Shown in pieces: positions 34,741 to 48,400 of a stretch of DNA of 64,000 bases; within the stretch, counting starts at the first letter, position 1; every line of letters begins with the position of its first letter. Source of the stretch: Cryptomeria japonica (lineage: Eukaryota > Streptophyta > Pinopsida > Cupressales > Cupressaceae). The position numbers were made by a program, and so were the translations under genes. The notes under the pieces are model-generated. The model was not told the origin of the DNA. It ran no database searches and was given only the letters and a program-made list of their open reading frames with translations. The stretch is taken from assembly GCF_030272615.1 (NCBI RefSeq), contig NC_081414.1, positions 910,537,009-910,601,008 of the forward strand, given 5' to 3'.

Positions 34741-36018
34741 CAACAAGCTCTTAAAGTTGGGGGGCATGATGAGTTGAACATTGTCATATTTCTATCCTTA
34801 GAAATCTTGAGTTTTTGTCATCTTTTGGTTTGCATAGTAGTAGTGATGTATTGGAAGTTGACTATATGTATTCCATATGTTAAGCCTGAACTTATTAAAT
34901 CATGTTTTATCTTTGCCAGTTTATTCCTACAGCCATGTCATTTATTCCTGCAGCCATGTAATTTATTCTTGTTGTCATGCGGATTATTTAGGGCAAGATC
35001 ATATGTGAAATTAATATATGTGTTGATTAAATAAAATGCATATGTATGTTATTTATTTTGTAGTGTAGAGAATAAATGATGTTGCGGTGGATGTTCGCCT
35101 ATCATGCCTATTGAAGGGAAGGATACTCAAGTGATGACTGAAGATCAAACTGTAGAAAAGTTGAGCAAGGGTAAGGGATGGCATAAGAGAAGAAATCGAG
35201 TGATAATACCAATGTCTAACTTAAGTGGACATTGAAGTTGTAAATACCGCCACACTATGTTATGACTATGGTTCAGTCTAGATCTGTGTTTCCTATAGTA
35301 TAACTCCAGCTATCTCCTTTCTCGCTCAATCATCTGCCTCTTCTTTTCGGCATGATTTGTGTTGTCTATTGTAGATGATTTCTTTTTAATAAGAAGCTCT
35401 TCTTCTTCTCAGAGGTTAGATAGAAACGGAGAAGAATAGAGCAGAGGATTTTTCATAAGCATTCTTGAGTTTCTTTTCATATTGAACCATGTAATGATTT
35501 TCCAAGAACGATGAATAAAATTATGTTATTCTGATCTTTTAAGAGTTGTTTTCGGGAAGCTTGGTATCACTCATCCAAGGGGGCCCACTTGGTGAGTGTT
35601 CCTATCCATTCATTAAAATTAGTTTTCTTTCCTTAGCCGCAGTACACATTCTAGCATTGACTGTTCTTGCAACCACTGGAAATAGATCCACTGACTATTC
35701 CTACAGCCAAGGCAGAACAGAGTAATTTATGTTTATCAACATTGAATTTATCTAGTATTGCTTTTATGAGTTTATGCAGAAGTCTTCCTTAGCCTTTCTA
35801 TAGTTTCAATTCTTAATTATATTTTCTGCGGAATGTTAGTTGTTGCAGTACTGCAGAATAGATGTCACAGGAACTTAGTGCATATATAGTGCAGACCCAT
35901 TTCAAGTATTATGTCCCTGGGTTGACAATCAAATGAACACTAGCTATGAAAATAGTAACTTTACCAAATGAATTTCCAAACTTCAAGTTGAGACTTCAAC
36001 TAGATTTATTATTCTTAT
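34741..36018 (+). other. Non-coding 3' region after gene D, LTR-like
   Basis: A purine run AAGTTGGGGGGCA ends at 34767 and is followed by TGATGAG, which could be the start of a gypsy-type 3' LTR of element D. Promoter- and terminator-like features follow: AATAAA near 35515 and a purine run at about 35575 (CCAAGGGGGCCCAC). The phrase TTCCTGCAGCCA or a variant recurs near 34926, 34947 and 35700, as in the gypsy tail at 2110. I could not find a matching 5' copy, so the LTR call is tentative. Confidence 0.35.
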
Positions 36019-36418
36019 TGTTGGGTTGAACAAGAGATGCTATTCTTGCAGTTCATTCATCTTTTCGGATTGCAGTCTGAATTTCTTTTGTAGTCAGTGA
36101 GGCTCTTTTTTTTATGAGTAGTGTGCTCTAGGCTATTGGCCTTCCTGCATGTGTTGCCCCTTATTGTAATATTCATTCACCTGATCAATGGATAGATATT
36201 GTGGGTCTCAAATCCCATCATGGTTTTTTGTCTTTGAGGTTTTCCACGTATAAATCTGTGGTGTTATGGTGTTGATCTTTTTGGTTGCATTGTTGCTTAT
36301 TGTTACATGCTTTTATGTTTACTGGTTGCTGAGTTGTGTTAATAAGGTTAAATTTCTCCTTTCCAATAGAACACTGATTCACCCCCCCCCCCGCTCTCAG
36401 TGTTCTTGGATTCCAACA
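36019..36418 (+). repeat. Short copia-type LTR (solo or remnant)
   Basis: 400 bp with matching ends TGTTGG and CCAACA. Its 3' half shares the copia module: stem GTGGG/CCCAT at 36201-36218, GTGGTGTTATGG-like text, and a C-run at 36380-36392 followed by CTCTCAGTGTTC. No internal domain follows, and the flanks (CTTAT and TAGGA) are not a target duplication, so it may be a solo LTR with eroded flanks or the end of a larger broken element. Confidence 0.55.
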
Positions 36419-37965
36419 TAGGATATAATCAAGTCTTACTAATTACTTCTCTCTAAACAACATGGTACAAATACAATGAAGGATAGATTTAAAATATTTG
36501 ATGATACATGAGATCCTCATATGTGATCCATATTTACAAATCCATTCCCAACCCTTATATTATATCCACCTACCCATACAAGTCCACCCACTCCTTTTCC
36601 AATCCCTAGGTCCTATATGTCACTTACCCTCACATTGTCTTTGATTCCTCCCATTTTTTATAATTGATGTTCATGTCTCTCACACCATTATATGGATCAA
36701 CAAAATTTTCCACCATATTTATATCTACATCATTTATTTCTAGACTTGTATCTATCCATAACAATCTTATGTATAAACCATATACACTTTCCTTTTAGCT
36801 ACTAATGTACACTTTGTTTCTTTTACACCACCCAACCTTTCCCTTGAATTGAGAAAAAGTATGAGTGAATTGAAGGATATAAAGGTCGATGTTAATGAAA
36901 TTTCATAAATAAGATTTAACAAAAGATTCATTATATAACCTCTTAGTATGTGATACATATGTTTATCCTTTACCAATGGGATTGTTAGTTTGTAACCTTA
37001 CTATAATTCCATGCCAAGGAACACTAGAGGATAAGAGCAAACTATACAAGGAATGCATGGAAATATTTTTTTGCTAAGTAACTAAGTGTCATTATACATT
37101 ACATATACAAGTATAATTCTCAACCTCAAGGTAAGGTCAAATAGTTGTTAACAAAGTATGTAAATGCAAAAGTTTGAACCCTTGGAACTCCATCCAAGAT
37201 AACTCAAAACACCTCTAAGGGTTCCCTAATGTCACTACCCTAGCAACACATCCAAGATTGGAGAAATATCTCCTGACCCACTAGGAGATGGATAAATCAA
37301 CCTCCAACACTAAACCAAACATATCTATGTTCATTTTAAAACACCGATTGAAATATTCCTATGATAACATCAAGATACATGATTAATAGAGAAGCATAAG
37401 AGATCATACTTTGTGCTCGATCCCAACACTAGTGCACATAAAACAATACCAATATATATCATATAATAATTATAACATCAATATCCAATTTAAGTGTTCA
37501 ATACATACATGATCAATGATACAATACATATTCCAATCTACAAATTGATGCTGTGAGAAATGGCTATAAGAGTCAAAAGAAAAGATCAATGTTAATTTGT
37601 TAGTTCAACTATGAAGCAAAAACAAAGAACTAAAAACCATTTCAAAACATATTCAAAGGAGATTTAAAAGAAAAATGAAGAAAGCACAAACAAACAAAGA
37701 TTAGTTCTTCCTAAGATGCCTCCATGATGGTTTGATGATTGCTCCTCCCTTGTTTCTCTCCTCTCCAAGTCCCAAATGGATGAAGCTCTCAGCTTTTAGC
37801 ACAAGCGATGGATGCCATATGGAGATTCAAGATTATTTTAAAATGCTTAAACAAGAAGCTATGCAAATGTAAATGATGATGCTATGAGAAAACTCTAAAT
37901 GTCTATACTAATATCAGCATAGTAACAATGCTCTAATGCTTCCTCCTTTGTTTGAGGAATGAGGC

Positions 37966-37977
37966 TCTATTTATAGG
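37966..37977 (-). promoter_or_regulatory. TATA-box-like site, minus strand
   Basis: CTATAAATAGAG on the minus strand is close to the plant TATA consensus. It faces AG-rich sequence at lower coordinates that looks like an untranslated leader. It may be the core promoter of an LTR; no gene downstream is recognised. Confidence 0.35.
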
Positions 37978-40250
37978 CAAAATAGTGGATTGATTGTTAA
38001 GATTGGTCTGGTTTATGAAGGGATAGGATTGAATTATTCATGATCCATGTGATGGTTTTCAACCCAATCCTATGTTGACAAGTGTCAACATGAGATGGCT
38101 TGAGAGGAGAGGGAAAGAGTATTAAATTCTTGAAGGGACATGATGGTTACCTTAGGGGGATGGGTTAGGTTTGAGTTATTGGATAAAGATTTTATCCAAA
38201 GGATAAACTCTTCTACAAGGGTTAAAGGGATAACCATGGTCAAAGAAATGAATGCTTGAAGAGACCCACGGGTTAAAAAGGATGGTTAAGTTAGAGGAAA
38301 GTCTCTAACCCAGGGTAGAAGGTGAACTAACCATTAATGGTTATGTAAGAGCCCTACAAGTTTGGAAGACTTTGGAGGTTATCTTGTTGAAGAAATAATG
38401 CCTTTAATGCTTTATGAAGACTTTGCATGTTTTTGAGAAGTGACTCCTTAAGGAATGTGCAAATGTTTAGGAGGGAATTAGGCTAATTAGAATGGATTAG
38501 AATATTCTAGAAGAAGGGTTAGTGTGCAAGTGGATTTTGTAGGAGAATGCAAGTGGGAGGGATTTTCAGGATTTTTAAATAAATATAAATTTATTTAAAT
38601 GTGTGCAACTTGCATTTGGATAGATATTTAAATAAATAATGTGAGAGGGATTTAATTAAATGTGAAAGGGGGATTTATTTAAACAAATAGGCTTAAGAGG
38701 ACTCTAGAAGGTGTTGGGACTTCAAAAAATTTATCTAATTTTGAAAACCCAGGCTCAAAATTTTGTAGATTGCATTCAGAATCGTCTTTCAGAGCAAGCT
38801 TGAGTAGCTCATTTGGTGAGCTTGTATCTTTGCACCAGAGAATTGTCATGAGAAATCCCTTTGAGGGATGGTTATACACTTTGTAGATATGTCATGTGTC
38901 CATTTTCATCTTCCTCAGATCAAAGTTGATGTGTTTGTGAAGTCTCCTTTGGAGGTCCTGAGGTTAGGTTTGCATTTTACACATGTTTGCACTTTTCTAA
39001 ATAGCCCTGTTTGAGGCCTTGTATCTTTGTGCCAGTTGATTTTCAAGACAAATAGAGAGTTGTATATAATTCTATGATATTTTTTGAAGCCCCATGCCAA
39101 GTTTCTTGACCCCATGAATCCATTTGACAAGTTTCCCAAGTTGATTCCATTTGCAAAAAGTTCAATTCTGCAATTGAACTGTGTCAAACAACAGTTAGGA
39201 GGCCACTTTGAAAATTTATATTTCATGCCCAGATGACCTGCATTTTAAATTAGTGATACCCCATGATTCCCTATAATATTATCTACCATGCCCCAGATTT
39301 GTAGTGCCCCAGCTCATTGTTTGATCTAAGTTTGAAGCCCATTCCAAATGAACTTTTTTAGGGTTTCAGCTTCTACATGTTCAATTTTATCGGAGAAGCC
39401 AACTTTGAGGGTGAATAATTTTTACATGTAACCTAATCAGGTCAAACCCTCTTCCACACTCATCTAGGGTATATTCATCTCCCAGTGTGCCAAGTGACAG
39501 CTCGTGAGGTGGTGATTTGATATTTTTTTAAATTGGGTTTCTGAGGCTACTCAGGTTAATGAATAACTTTTGACTTGGATGTCGTATCGATGATGTGTCA
39601 GATGCCTTGGAATCTTGGTATTTCAATATTTTAGCGTGCCAGCCTGTAACCCCTAACCAGATGTTTTGCTCAGATTTTAAAGCTCGTTTCTGGAGCTACT
39701 CAGGTGTTTTGAGCTATAATTCAAGGTTGCAAAATGATAAAGTTGAAGATCCTAAATTCAATTTCTAGCATCGTGAGAATCTCCAACCAACATAACAGGG
39801 ATTTCCCCCTGTTCAGTTGCCAAGAATCAAAAAAAAATTAGTCGGGCCCACCCGACTAATGACAACACTCAGTGAGGTCAAATGAGCACGTCGGAAGGAA
39901 TGATATTATTTTAAATCACTTTGATTTGAATACTATATTTTTATATAGAATTATTTGGACCAATGACACAAGGGGATTGGCTAATTAAATCATTTTGTTG
40001 ATTTAATAAAAGGGACAAAAACCACAATTGGATTTTTTTTAATTCAATTGATTTAAATATACAATGGGGCCCACAGAGAGCTGAGAAATAATAAACTAAA
40101 AGACTCCCATAAAATACCTCTTCATCAATACAAGGAGATGGAAATATGATTTTTGTAATATGAACAAAATAAAATATTGGAGGGGCCTATGCCTTTGAAG
40201 AAAAATATTTTAATAGGAGGAAGCGAGACTTTTCAAAAGTTTGCTTGTCA

Positions 40251-40620
40251 ATTATCCTGCATAAAAGATGCAAACCTATGGGAAGGGTTGCGAGATAATG
40301 TGAAACGATTATGGGGTGGTTATTTTCTACCTCGCACCGGAGGTTGAAAGTAGAAAATGACGCGCAGGATAATGGTAGAAGGGAAGAGCTCCCCTTTCAC
40401 TTATCCCGCGGAGGTCTGAATGCATCCAAATAATGGCGTGGGGCAAGCGAGATGGGGAAAGATGAGTCTCCCCGCTATCCCACGGGGGGTTTCAAGCGCC
40501 CAAAAATGCATCGCAAGATAAGAAAATCAACCAACAAGAAAACAAATTCTTGTCCCGCGCGAGTGTATGAGGAGACACAAAGCATTGCGGGATAAAGTAT
40601 GATCAGCACAGCGGGATAAA
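40251..40620. repeat. Cluster of GCGGGATAA-like motifs, both orientations
   Basis: Copies or near copies lie near 40251 (TTATCCTGC), 40288 (TTGCGAGATAATG), 40363 (CGCAGGATAATGG), 40401 (TTATCCCGCGG), 40474 (GCTATCCCACGG), 40511 (TCGCAAGATAAG), 40549 (CTTGTCCCGCGCG), 40585 (TTGCGGGATAAAG) and 40610 (AGCGGGATAAAG). This pocket is richer in CG than its neighbours. The motif resembles E2F-type sites (TTTCCCGC) only loosely. Confidence 0.6.
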
Positions 40621-42199
40621 GTCATTATGCCGCACAGGTACACAAGGTGGTATGGAATGGTGCATGGTAAGAAATAAAGGTCTTCGTGGAGGCAAAACGA
40701 TATTATGATGCGAAGAACTAGGGCAAAGTGAATACGAATCAAGCAAGGAAATGATCTAGGGTTTGTAGAAGGCCAAGGTTTCACAATGACCATTAAAGGA
40801 AAGATTTCAGAGGTGAATGCTATGTAGCATGTAAAATTCATCTTATAAAATATCAATTAGAATCAAAGGGAAATCACGAATCCCTATCTAATCAAATAAT
40901 TCTAACAAACAGACAATGAAATAACACAATCAAGCAAAATAGGAACTATAAATGAAATCAATTAAAGACTCCCTATTATGTGATTGTGTATAACTTCCAT
41001 TGCTCTTCTCTTCTCTGTGGTATGATGGCTCTCAGATATTGCCACTGCAAGTGACACAAAGATTCAAAGTTCGTGATTCAGAAAAATTGTCCGGGATTGA
41101 GGGGGATTTAAAATAGAGATTGAATGCTCAATTTATAGATTTATGGATGAGATTGATTGAAAGGTAGAATAGATTGATCAAGAGGTGGAACTCAGGTGAT
41201 CTCACATGTTGATTGATAGTTGAACTGCTGACTTGGAGGTGAAACAGAATATATTGAATAGATTAATTGAGTCAACAGATTGAGATAAAGCTAACTGAAA
41301 GAAGAAAAAGAATGATTGGAAGAAATAAAGAAGATGACAAAGAGAACTAGAAGATGAAAATACAGACTAGAGAGATAAATGATTGATTTACTTAATTAAT
41401 TTAGCATGTTCTTTCACTTTGACTTAGATTTTGAATTTAATCTTTGCATGATATTTATTCAAATAATTGAATTTATTTTAAATTCAATTTAGCATTTGAA
41501 TATATTTAGAGCTTGACTTTGATTTTCAATTTGGTTTTTTTTGAAATCATGCACATGTAATTGAATTTAGAAGAAATTAGAAGAAATAAGAAATTAAATG
41601 AAATTAGAATTTGGGGATTTGGAAATGGAAGAATTAATTAATTAATTAAATAATTTAAAGAAACTATTTAATTATTTAGAAATTGAATTTAATTAAATAA
41701 TAAAGATTATTTAATTTAAAGGATAAAATCACAATTAATTAAATAATAAATATTTAACTACTATTTAGAAAAAGGTTGAATGATTAGATGATTAGAGATA
41801 GAAATTGAAAATAGAATTTATTTAAATAATAAAGATTATTTAAATTGGGGAATTAATCAGAATTAATTAAATAATAAATATTTAATTAACATTAGAAAAT
41901 GGTTAAGTGATTAAATGATGATAGAATTGAGATAGAAACTAGAATAATTAGTAAGATGATGAGGAAATATGAAATTAGAAGAATAAGATTAATTAACTTA
42001 ATTAAAAAATTAAAAAATTATTTAATCAATTAGAAGAATAATTAGTACATGATCGATGAAACATTTTTAGGTGTTTATACGCTATAGTGATATGAAAGGC
42101 ATTACCAAGCATTTTCTTTGCAACTATTTATCAGCAATGCTCATTGTTGGGAGGGAGGTTGCCTTCAACTATGATATGCTATCCAGGCTGTATGCTAAT

Positions 42200-43560
42200 C
42201 ATGCAATACACACTGGTTGTATTTGAAACAAAATGCAGAGAACAAAGATTTATTTCTTTTTCAGATCCAGCGGCATGTTTGAAGCTCGAAATGAATTCTT
42301 TCTATCTGTGATGGTCAAAGATGTTTTGTTTAGGGGCAAATCTGAAATGAGCATGGTTGCTAAATGACTGATCTCCATGACTTACGCTAGCTTCTTCTCT
42401 TCTTGTGTGAAGCAATGAGAAAAGGTTTCAGATTGTGACATGCATGAAGACGCGAATCACACATCGTAAGCCATGAAGGCGTTGCAATACACAGAGGGCA
42501 AGCTAAAATTTGTCGCGAGGTGTGGGAAGGTTTTAATTCTCATTATGCAGAGGGTGAAGTTAGGGTTTTTGTTTTGCCATTTCATGGGAGCAATGAACAA
42601 TGGATCAATGCCCTTTAATGCATACAGGTTGAGGATTTTATTAAGCACTAAAGTTAGGAGGGCTTTTCTAGATATGTATGCACAACACAGATTTGTTGAA
42701 TAAGCTTTGCAACTTTCAGCCAATGAGAGAGCATGGACGAGACAATATAGCTAGGAAGATAGGCATCGCAGCAATATGGTCCCAAGAATGCAATGAATGG
42801 AAGAGATGCATCGAATACATAAGTGGAAGATTTTAAAATTTCAAACAAATACAAATTGGCAGGTGTACTACCAAATTCCACCACATTTCGCCAAGCTTCT
42901 CCCTGTCAATGCCAATATGGAAGACTTTGAAAATGGGTTGTGGATTGATTCCCATCAAAGCGCAAAAGGAGATTATTATATGTTGCAGTTTCGATGCTTT
43001 GCCAAATACATGCACAGAGTAGGGAAATGTATATGAAATGTGTGGATTGCTTACCACGTGTCCTTGAGGTGAACACATTTCATGAAAATGCAGTAATAGT
43101 TGCAGCATACATACATAATGGATTTGTTGAAGGCTTTAGAGATCTTAAGCGAGTGAATGGCAGGTTTAAATCCAAAGAACCACGTCTTCCCGGTATTCTC
43201 CATACCATGTACCAATGAGAAAGCCCTGGAAAATGGCATAGGCATCTAACATAGTATAAAAGAATCCTGTGAGATGTTGTAGTCGCAAGGAACCTTGGAG
43301 GATATGGACGATGCATGCTTGTCGATAGGGTTTTCAAAGTTTTAGTTTGCCAAATGATGTAGTTTCAATGCCATGAAATGGGCATTGATGTAGAGTATGG
43401 AAGAATAGCATGAGGAGTATGAACCGTTTGGTATCATGCCTCAAGATATATGATCTCATAGAAACACCTTGGTTGAGATGTATGCCAAATGTGAAAGCAT
43501 AAACAAAATTCTGGCAGAAACAATGATATGATCCATTATGTAAGTAGAGCCCAAATGAGT
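42200..43560 (+). pseudogene. Heavily decayed PPR gene
   Basis: Fragments in shifting frames on the plus strand keep PPR landmarks: AKGDYYMLQFRCFAKYMHRV (about 42960), YIHNGFVEGFRDLKRVNGRF (about 43110-43170), a piece matching the ALENG-type motif (43225) and LVEMYAKCESINK (about 43465). Order and spacing fit a PLS-type PPR protein. Frameshifts and stops occur every 20-60 codons, so it is far older than the 3042-3803 copy. I include it because the MYAKC and NGFVE words are highly typical of the family. Confidence 0.6.
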
Positions 43561-44720
43561 AAGTGGGGAGTGGGTTATAGTATGGGTGCCCAGAACTGCA
43601 AATAATGATCAGGCTCCTGCACGTTCACATATCATGGTGCCTTGAGTATTTCATTATCAAAGGGAAAGATTTTTATATGTGCGAAGTAAAATATTTTATG
43701 AAAAGGATAAGATGTAACAATTGCATTGCTAATGGCTTTTACTTAGAAGTGAATTCCTTTTACTCTGGTCAAACATAAGGTGCAGAATGGTGCTTTTTGA
43801 CACATAAAAAAGGCAAGTAGTATCTCAAGAAAATGTCAATGTTTACATTTTTAAAGCTAAATATTTTCATAAATATTGAAAATAGGAATAGGCATCGGTA
43901 AAAGTAGTATACGCACCTATAAATTTTCATTTTCACCTGAGTGGAAAATGTTTCACAGAATATCTTCTGTCAAGAAATGGTTAAATTTAAGGTAAAGATA
44001 CTTTATCGACAATCACATGCCATTTTTCAGTCTAAAGAAGGCTTGTTTTCCATTTCTAAACAAATTGGAAAGTGTTGGCCAAAGGGCAGATTATCTTTCA
44101 CCAAAAGGGTTATCTTTCAGAGCAAAGTGGGCAAATGCAATCAAAAGTGGACAATGGCTTAATATGGCACACATTGGAAAAGGTGTACAAAAGTGACTTG
44201 ACAAGTGACTCCAAGATGGAATTTTCATATTTTCAACACTTTTCCAGCAAGGGTGCAGGTGTTCAATTTTGGCAATTTTGGAGAGGAGAAGAGCAGGCTT
44301 CAAAATGCAGATTTCAAGAGTGGAGACATGTCTCTTTTAGAGATTCTTTTAGGGTTTCTCTTTAGGTTTTCTTCTCTTAGTATGTTTTTCTTCTCTTCTC
44401 GGTTATTCTGATTCTGAAGATAATTTCTCATAGCATTCTAGAATCTTGGCTTCTATGTATAGTGCAGGACTGTAATGACAGTTAGATGATATTTTTCAGT
44501 TTGTAGTGTTTTATTCTTGGAATAGTTGTAATCACTAGTGCATGTAATAAAAATTTGTTCTTCTGGTGGTTGTCTCCATTATGTAACAATATTGTTTATG
44601 AAGTTAGTGGGCAAGGATTGTTCAACTTTATCCGAGCAAGTTTGGTGCTCATCTTGTTTTTTGCTTCTTTTCAAGGAAGAGATTAAACTGCTAAAATAAA
44701 GTATGATTACAAGGAGATCT
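43561..44720 (+). other. Non-coding, LTR- or UTR-like DNA left of the LINE
   Basis: No gene. From 44330 to 44570 the text is pyrimidine-rich with TTAGGGTTTCTC, TTCTCTTCTCGG and an AATAAAAATTTG-type signal near 44546, as in retroelement R/U5 or a 3' UTR. The sequence is interrupted at 44735 by the minus-strand LINE and resumes at 51078. Confidence 0.4.
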
Positions 44721-44735
44721 TAGTTGATGACTATT
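44721..44735. repeat. Target-site duplication of the minus-strand LINE (left)
   Basis: TAGTTGATGACTATT, identical to 51063-51077. Duplications of this length are typical of LINE insertion. Confidence 0.95.
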
Positions 44736-45465
44736 TTTTTTTTTATATTGCATATAAGGGAAAAAGGACTATTACAAAACCATTTACAGATTTTCAACCT
44801 AGAGAGCAGGTCTTACCTTTACACGTTTAGTAGTGTAATAAAAAAGTATAGACAGAGATATGCAAAACTTTATACATATAATATGTTAATTCTTGATTTA
44901 GAAAAAAGAGCCACTATACGAAGAATATTAGCTATTTTTGCAGTATTTGCTCCTGTGGAGCATCCATCCATGTGGTCCAACCCCTAGGGCCCTCCATCCA
45001 CATGGCTTGTTTTCCATCAAGGAGTTCTGTGAGCATCTAAATCTAATCTAGGATAGGGTCTCTCACTCTGATCACCTCTGCTCTCAGGGTCTCCAGGGCC
45101 AAGTCCACCTCTTTCTTGCCTTTGAGTGTCCTCTTCTATTTGTATCCATTTTCCAGCTCGTGAAGGAACATCTTTGCATTTCCATCCTTTATGATTTGAA
45201 GAACTTGTTCTTCTCTACATTCATCGTTACTGATACCTGCAAGAGAATTCGATGAAGGGTGAGTCCACGAAAAGACTCAGTAAGGGCCTTACTTGATCCC
45301 TGAAATTTATCCTCATTTCTTAATTTCCAAATGTACCATTAAATCTCAGAGGTAAGAACATACTAGAAAAGGTTAGTATCCTTTTTTAGATCTTTAACAT
45401 ATCCGATTATAACATTAAGAACAGGAAATTGAATACCAAATAATAACTAGATTTCTTTAGCTATG

Positions 45466-48400
45466 CTACAATAAAAAAAAAATATGTTTAACTGAATTAG
45501 GAACCCTGCAAACATTACAAATATCACTGTTGTTATGATCTTTTCTGATTGGTAACCTGTTTAAAATCAACAACCATTTGAAACACTTCTCTTTAGGAGC
45601 AATAGGGCTACTCCAAAGCCTATTGAACATTTTCTGCCATTGTCTAACTGAAAAATCTACAGACCACATCTTGTTAGCATGGGAAATTATTGCTTCATCA
45701 TAAGTTAAGGTCTTATAAATAACACTAGAGTTAACATTAAGAACTGAGATGGCATTATTCCACATGAGTTCCTTGCAAAATTCTATATCATTATTGCCTT
45801 TCTTGGGCAAGAGTTTTTCACAGGCTTTCTGTAACATACTATAAGTGTGTTTATGTGAACTTAGAAGGTTAAATTTAGTTTTAAGGGTATCCCAGTTCAG
45901 TAGTTTATCATCCTTGATAATATCTTTAAAGTAGCAGATACCTTTTGTCGCCCATGCTTTAGCAGAGCATCCCTGAGTAAGGGCCAAGGGTTTGTTTGAA
46001 TGCAAAAGGTTCCACCAAATGGATCTAGTCCCATGGATAAACTCATTGTTGTTGACTCTAAAGTTGTTGATGAATGGCTTAACACTACTCTAGGCCTTCT
46101 AGATAGATTTGAAGACATTGGACCCTTGAACTGATACCTCAAAGTCTCCAACCACAAGGTCACAGAAAGGGAGGGATTTCCAAGTTTTGGCCTTCTTTGG
46201 TACGGCCTTAAAAATATTATTCCTAACTAGCACTTTCCACGGTTCATTCCCATCAAGAGCCTGAAAGATCCACTTTGCTGCAAGAGCAATCCCTTGGATT
46301 CTCAAAACCTTAAGTCCTAACCATCCCAGGCTCTTGTCCTTATGACACCATTCCCATTTAACAGAGTGGATTTTCTTTTTACCTTTTCCTTCAAACCATA
46401 GGAAGTTCCTGATGGTTTTCTATATTTCTAGGATCTGGTAATTAGAAAACATCCATACTGATGAATAATAAATGTTGTACAAAGATAGAACTTTTTGGCA
46501 AACTTGCACTCTCCCAGCAAGCGAAAGATATCTATTGTCCCATCTGCTAAGCTTCTTTTCTATTTTGGTTTTAATCCATAGCCACATTTCTTTGAGGGAT
46601 GGTGATATTGCAAATGGGATTCCTAGGTACCTAACTATCTTCTTAGGACCTCCCCATTGAATCCCAAATTGTTGCAACCAATTCGGAGGCTGCTCCTCCC
46701 AGCCAAGCATGGTAGATTTGCTTTGTGAAACTTTGGCTCCTGAAATTTCCCCTAGAAATTTGATTTTACCTTCCAGGGCTTCCAAGTTGTGTTTGCTGAT
46801 ATCTAAAAAGAGTGTCGTGTCATCAACAAACTGGGCATTGATCAATTCCTCCCCATTTGGAAGTAGGATTCCCTGGACTTTAGGAGAGATAGAAGAGTCT
46901 CTAAGAATGTAGAATAGGGCATCGGCTACAATAACAAAGAGAGAAGGGGCTAAGGGGCAACCTTGTCTAATGGATCTGCCTAGAGAAATGTTTTGAGTCA
47001 GGGAACCATTAACTTCAACCTGAGCTGAAGCATCTTTGAGAAAAACCATAATCCATTTACAAGATTTCTGCTGGAAAACCAAAAGCTTCTAACATAGTCA
47101 GAATAAAGCCCCATTCTACCCTGTCACAATCTTTTTCGAAGTCAAGGAGAAACATGGCTGCATTTTGTCTAGAAGTCCTCACCCATTCCATGGCCTCCCA
47201 ACTAGTAAATAAATTTTCCAGAATATATCTTCCTTTGATAAAACCTATTTGAGTGGAGCAAATAAACTTAGGGAGAATGTTTTCCAATCTTATCGCTAGA
47301 GTTTTGGCCAAGATTTTGTAGGAAACGTTACGGAGTGTTATCAGCCTCCAGTTTTTGATAAGGGACTTTTCCCCATCTTTAGGAAGTAGTTTGATAATCC
47401 CACTGTTAATTCTTTCCCCTAGAGAGCCAGTGTTAAAGGCCTCGGTGAAAAGCTCATGTAGGTCATGACTCACCTAATCCTCATTGGCTTTATAGAATTC
47501 TATTGTCAGCCCATTTAGGCCTAGAGATTGATCATTATTCAGGTTCTTAATAGCATTTTCAACTTCTTGTAGAGAGATAGGTCCTTTTAATACTTGAACA
47601 TCTACTTCTGAGATTTTAGGAGGAATAATCCTTCTGCACTTTTCTCTTGCTTCCCGAGAATTAGCAGAATCCTCGGATGAAAAAAGACCTTTATAGAACT
47701 GAAAGGATGCCTCCTTTATATCTTCCAAATCCTTAAGTTCTTTGTTTTCTACCCAAATCCTCCCAATTTGTTCTCTACATTGCTTATGTTTTAGCATGTT
47801 AGAGAAGAATTTGGATCCTTTGTCCCCAAATTGCATCCAATGTGCCCGGGCCCTGATTATGGCCCCTCTAGTCTTAGTTTGCTGATGTTTTCTAAGTCTA
47901 TCTCTGGCCAGGGCTACCTCATGGGTAAGTTCAATACTGCTTGGGTTGTCTTGAATCTTAACTTCACATAGGTGGAAGTTTTCAGTTAGATTTTTTTTCT
48001 TTCCATCTAAAATCCCTTGCTTTCTTTTGTCCTATGGTTTGGAGCAGCACTTGCCAACTGTCCACATTTTGGTTCCATCTATCCACACAAGTTTTCAACA
48101 ACCTATTACTTCTATTAAATATCCTGACAATCTTAACTGCACTCAACACATTTGCATCTAAGAGAAGGTTGGAGTTCAAAAAGAATTTATCCTTTGGAGT
48201 TTCCTGGCTCTCAGGGTAGTCCCTAATTCTAACCTGACAGATGATAGGATGATGATCTAATAGAGTAGTGGGAAGAACTGATACAGGATTACCATTATTG
48301 TCTAGGTCAAAGGAGAAATGGTCTTTATTAGCATAGAACCTATCAAGCCTACAAAAGATCATATGTTTCCCACTCTGGAAGTTACACCATGTATACCAGA

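Larger units (their letters stand above)
36419..42100. other. Repeat-like DNA without recognisable genes
   Basis: No ORF here is convincing. 36420-37700 is AT-rich and featureless. Around 37966-37977 the minus strand reads CTATAAATAGAG, a good TATA box. 38540-38700 repeats the same AAATAAATTTATTT and CTTGCATTTGG words seen at 51720-52000, so both are probably related LTR sequence. 38790-39080 has two near copies of CTTGTATCTTTG. 40250-40620 is a GC-richer pocket (separate entry). 41580-42040 is a low-complexity AATTAATTAAATAAT stretch. The whole block is probably old gypsy LTR or untranslated sequence. Confidence 0.45.

Noticed and set aside
34768-36418. Single 1.65-kb LTR from TGATGAG to CCAACA
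   Set aside because: Ends are not inverted repeats of each other; a shorter 36019-36418 unit has matching TGTTGG/CCAACA ends.
36014-36423. Target duplication around the 400-bp LTR
   Set aside because: Flanking 5-mers CTTAT and TAGGA do not match.
38679-40856. Minus-strand ORFs of 66-109 residues
   Set aside because: No family pattern or plausible composition, and no continuity with neighbours; chance ORFs in repeat-like DNA.
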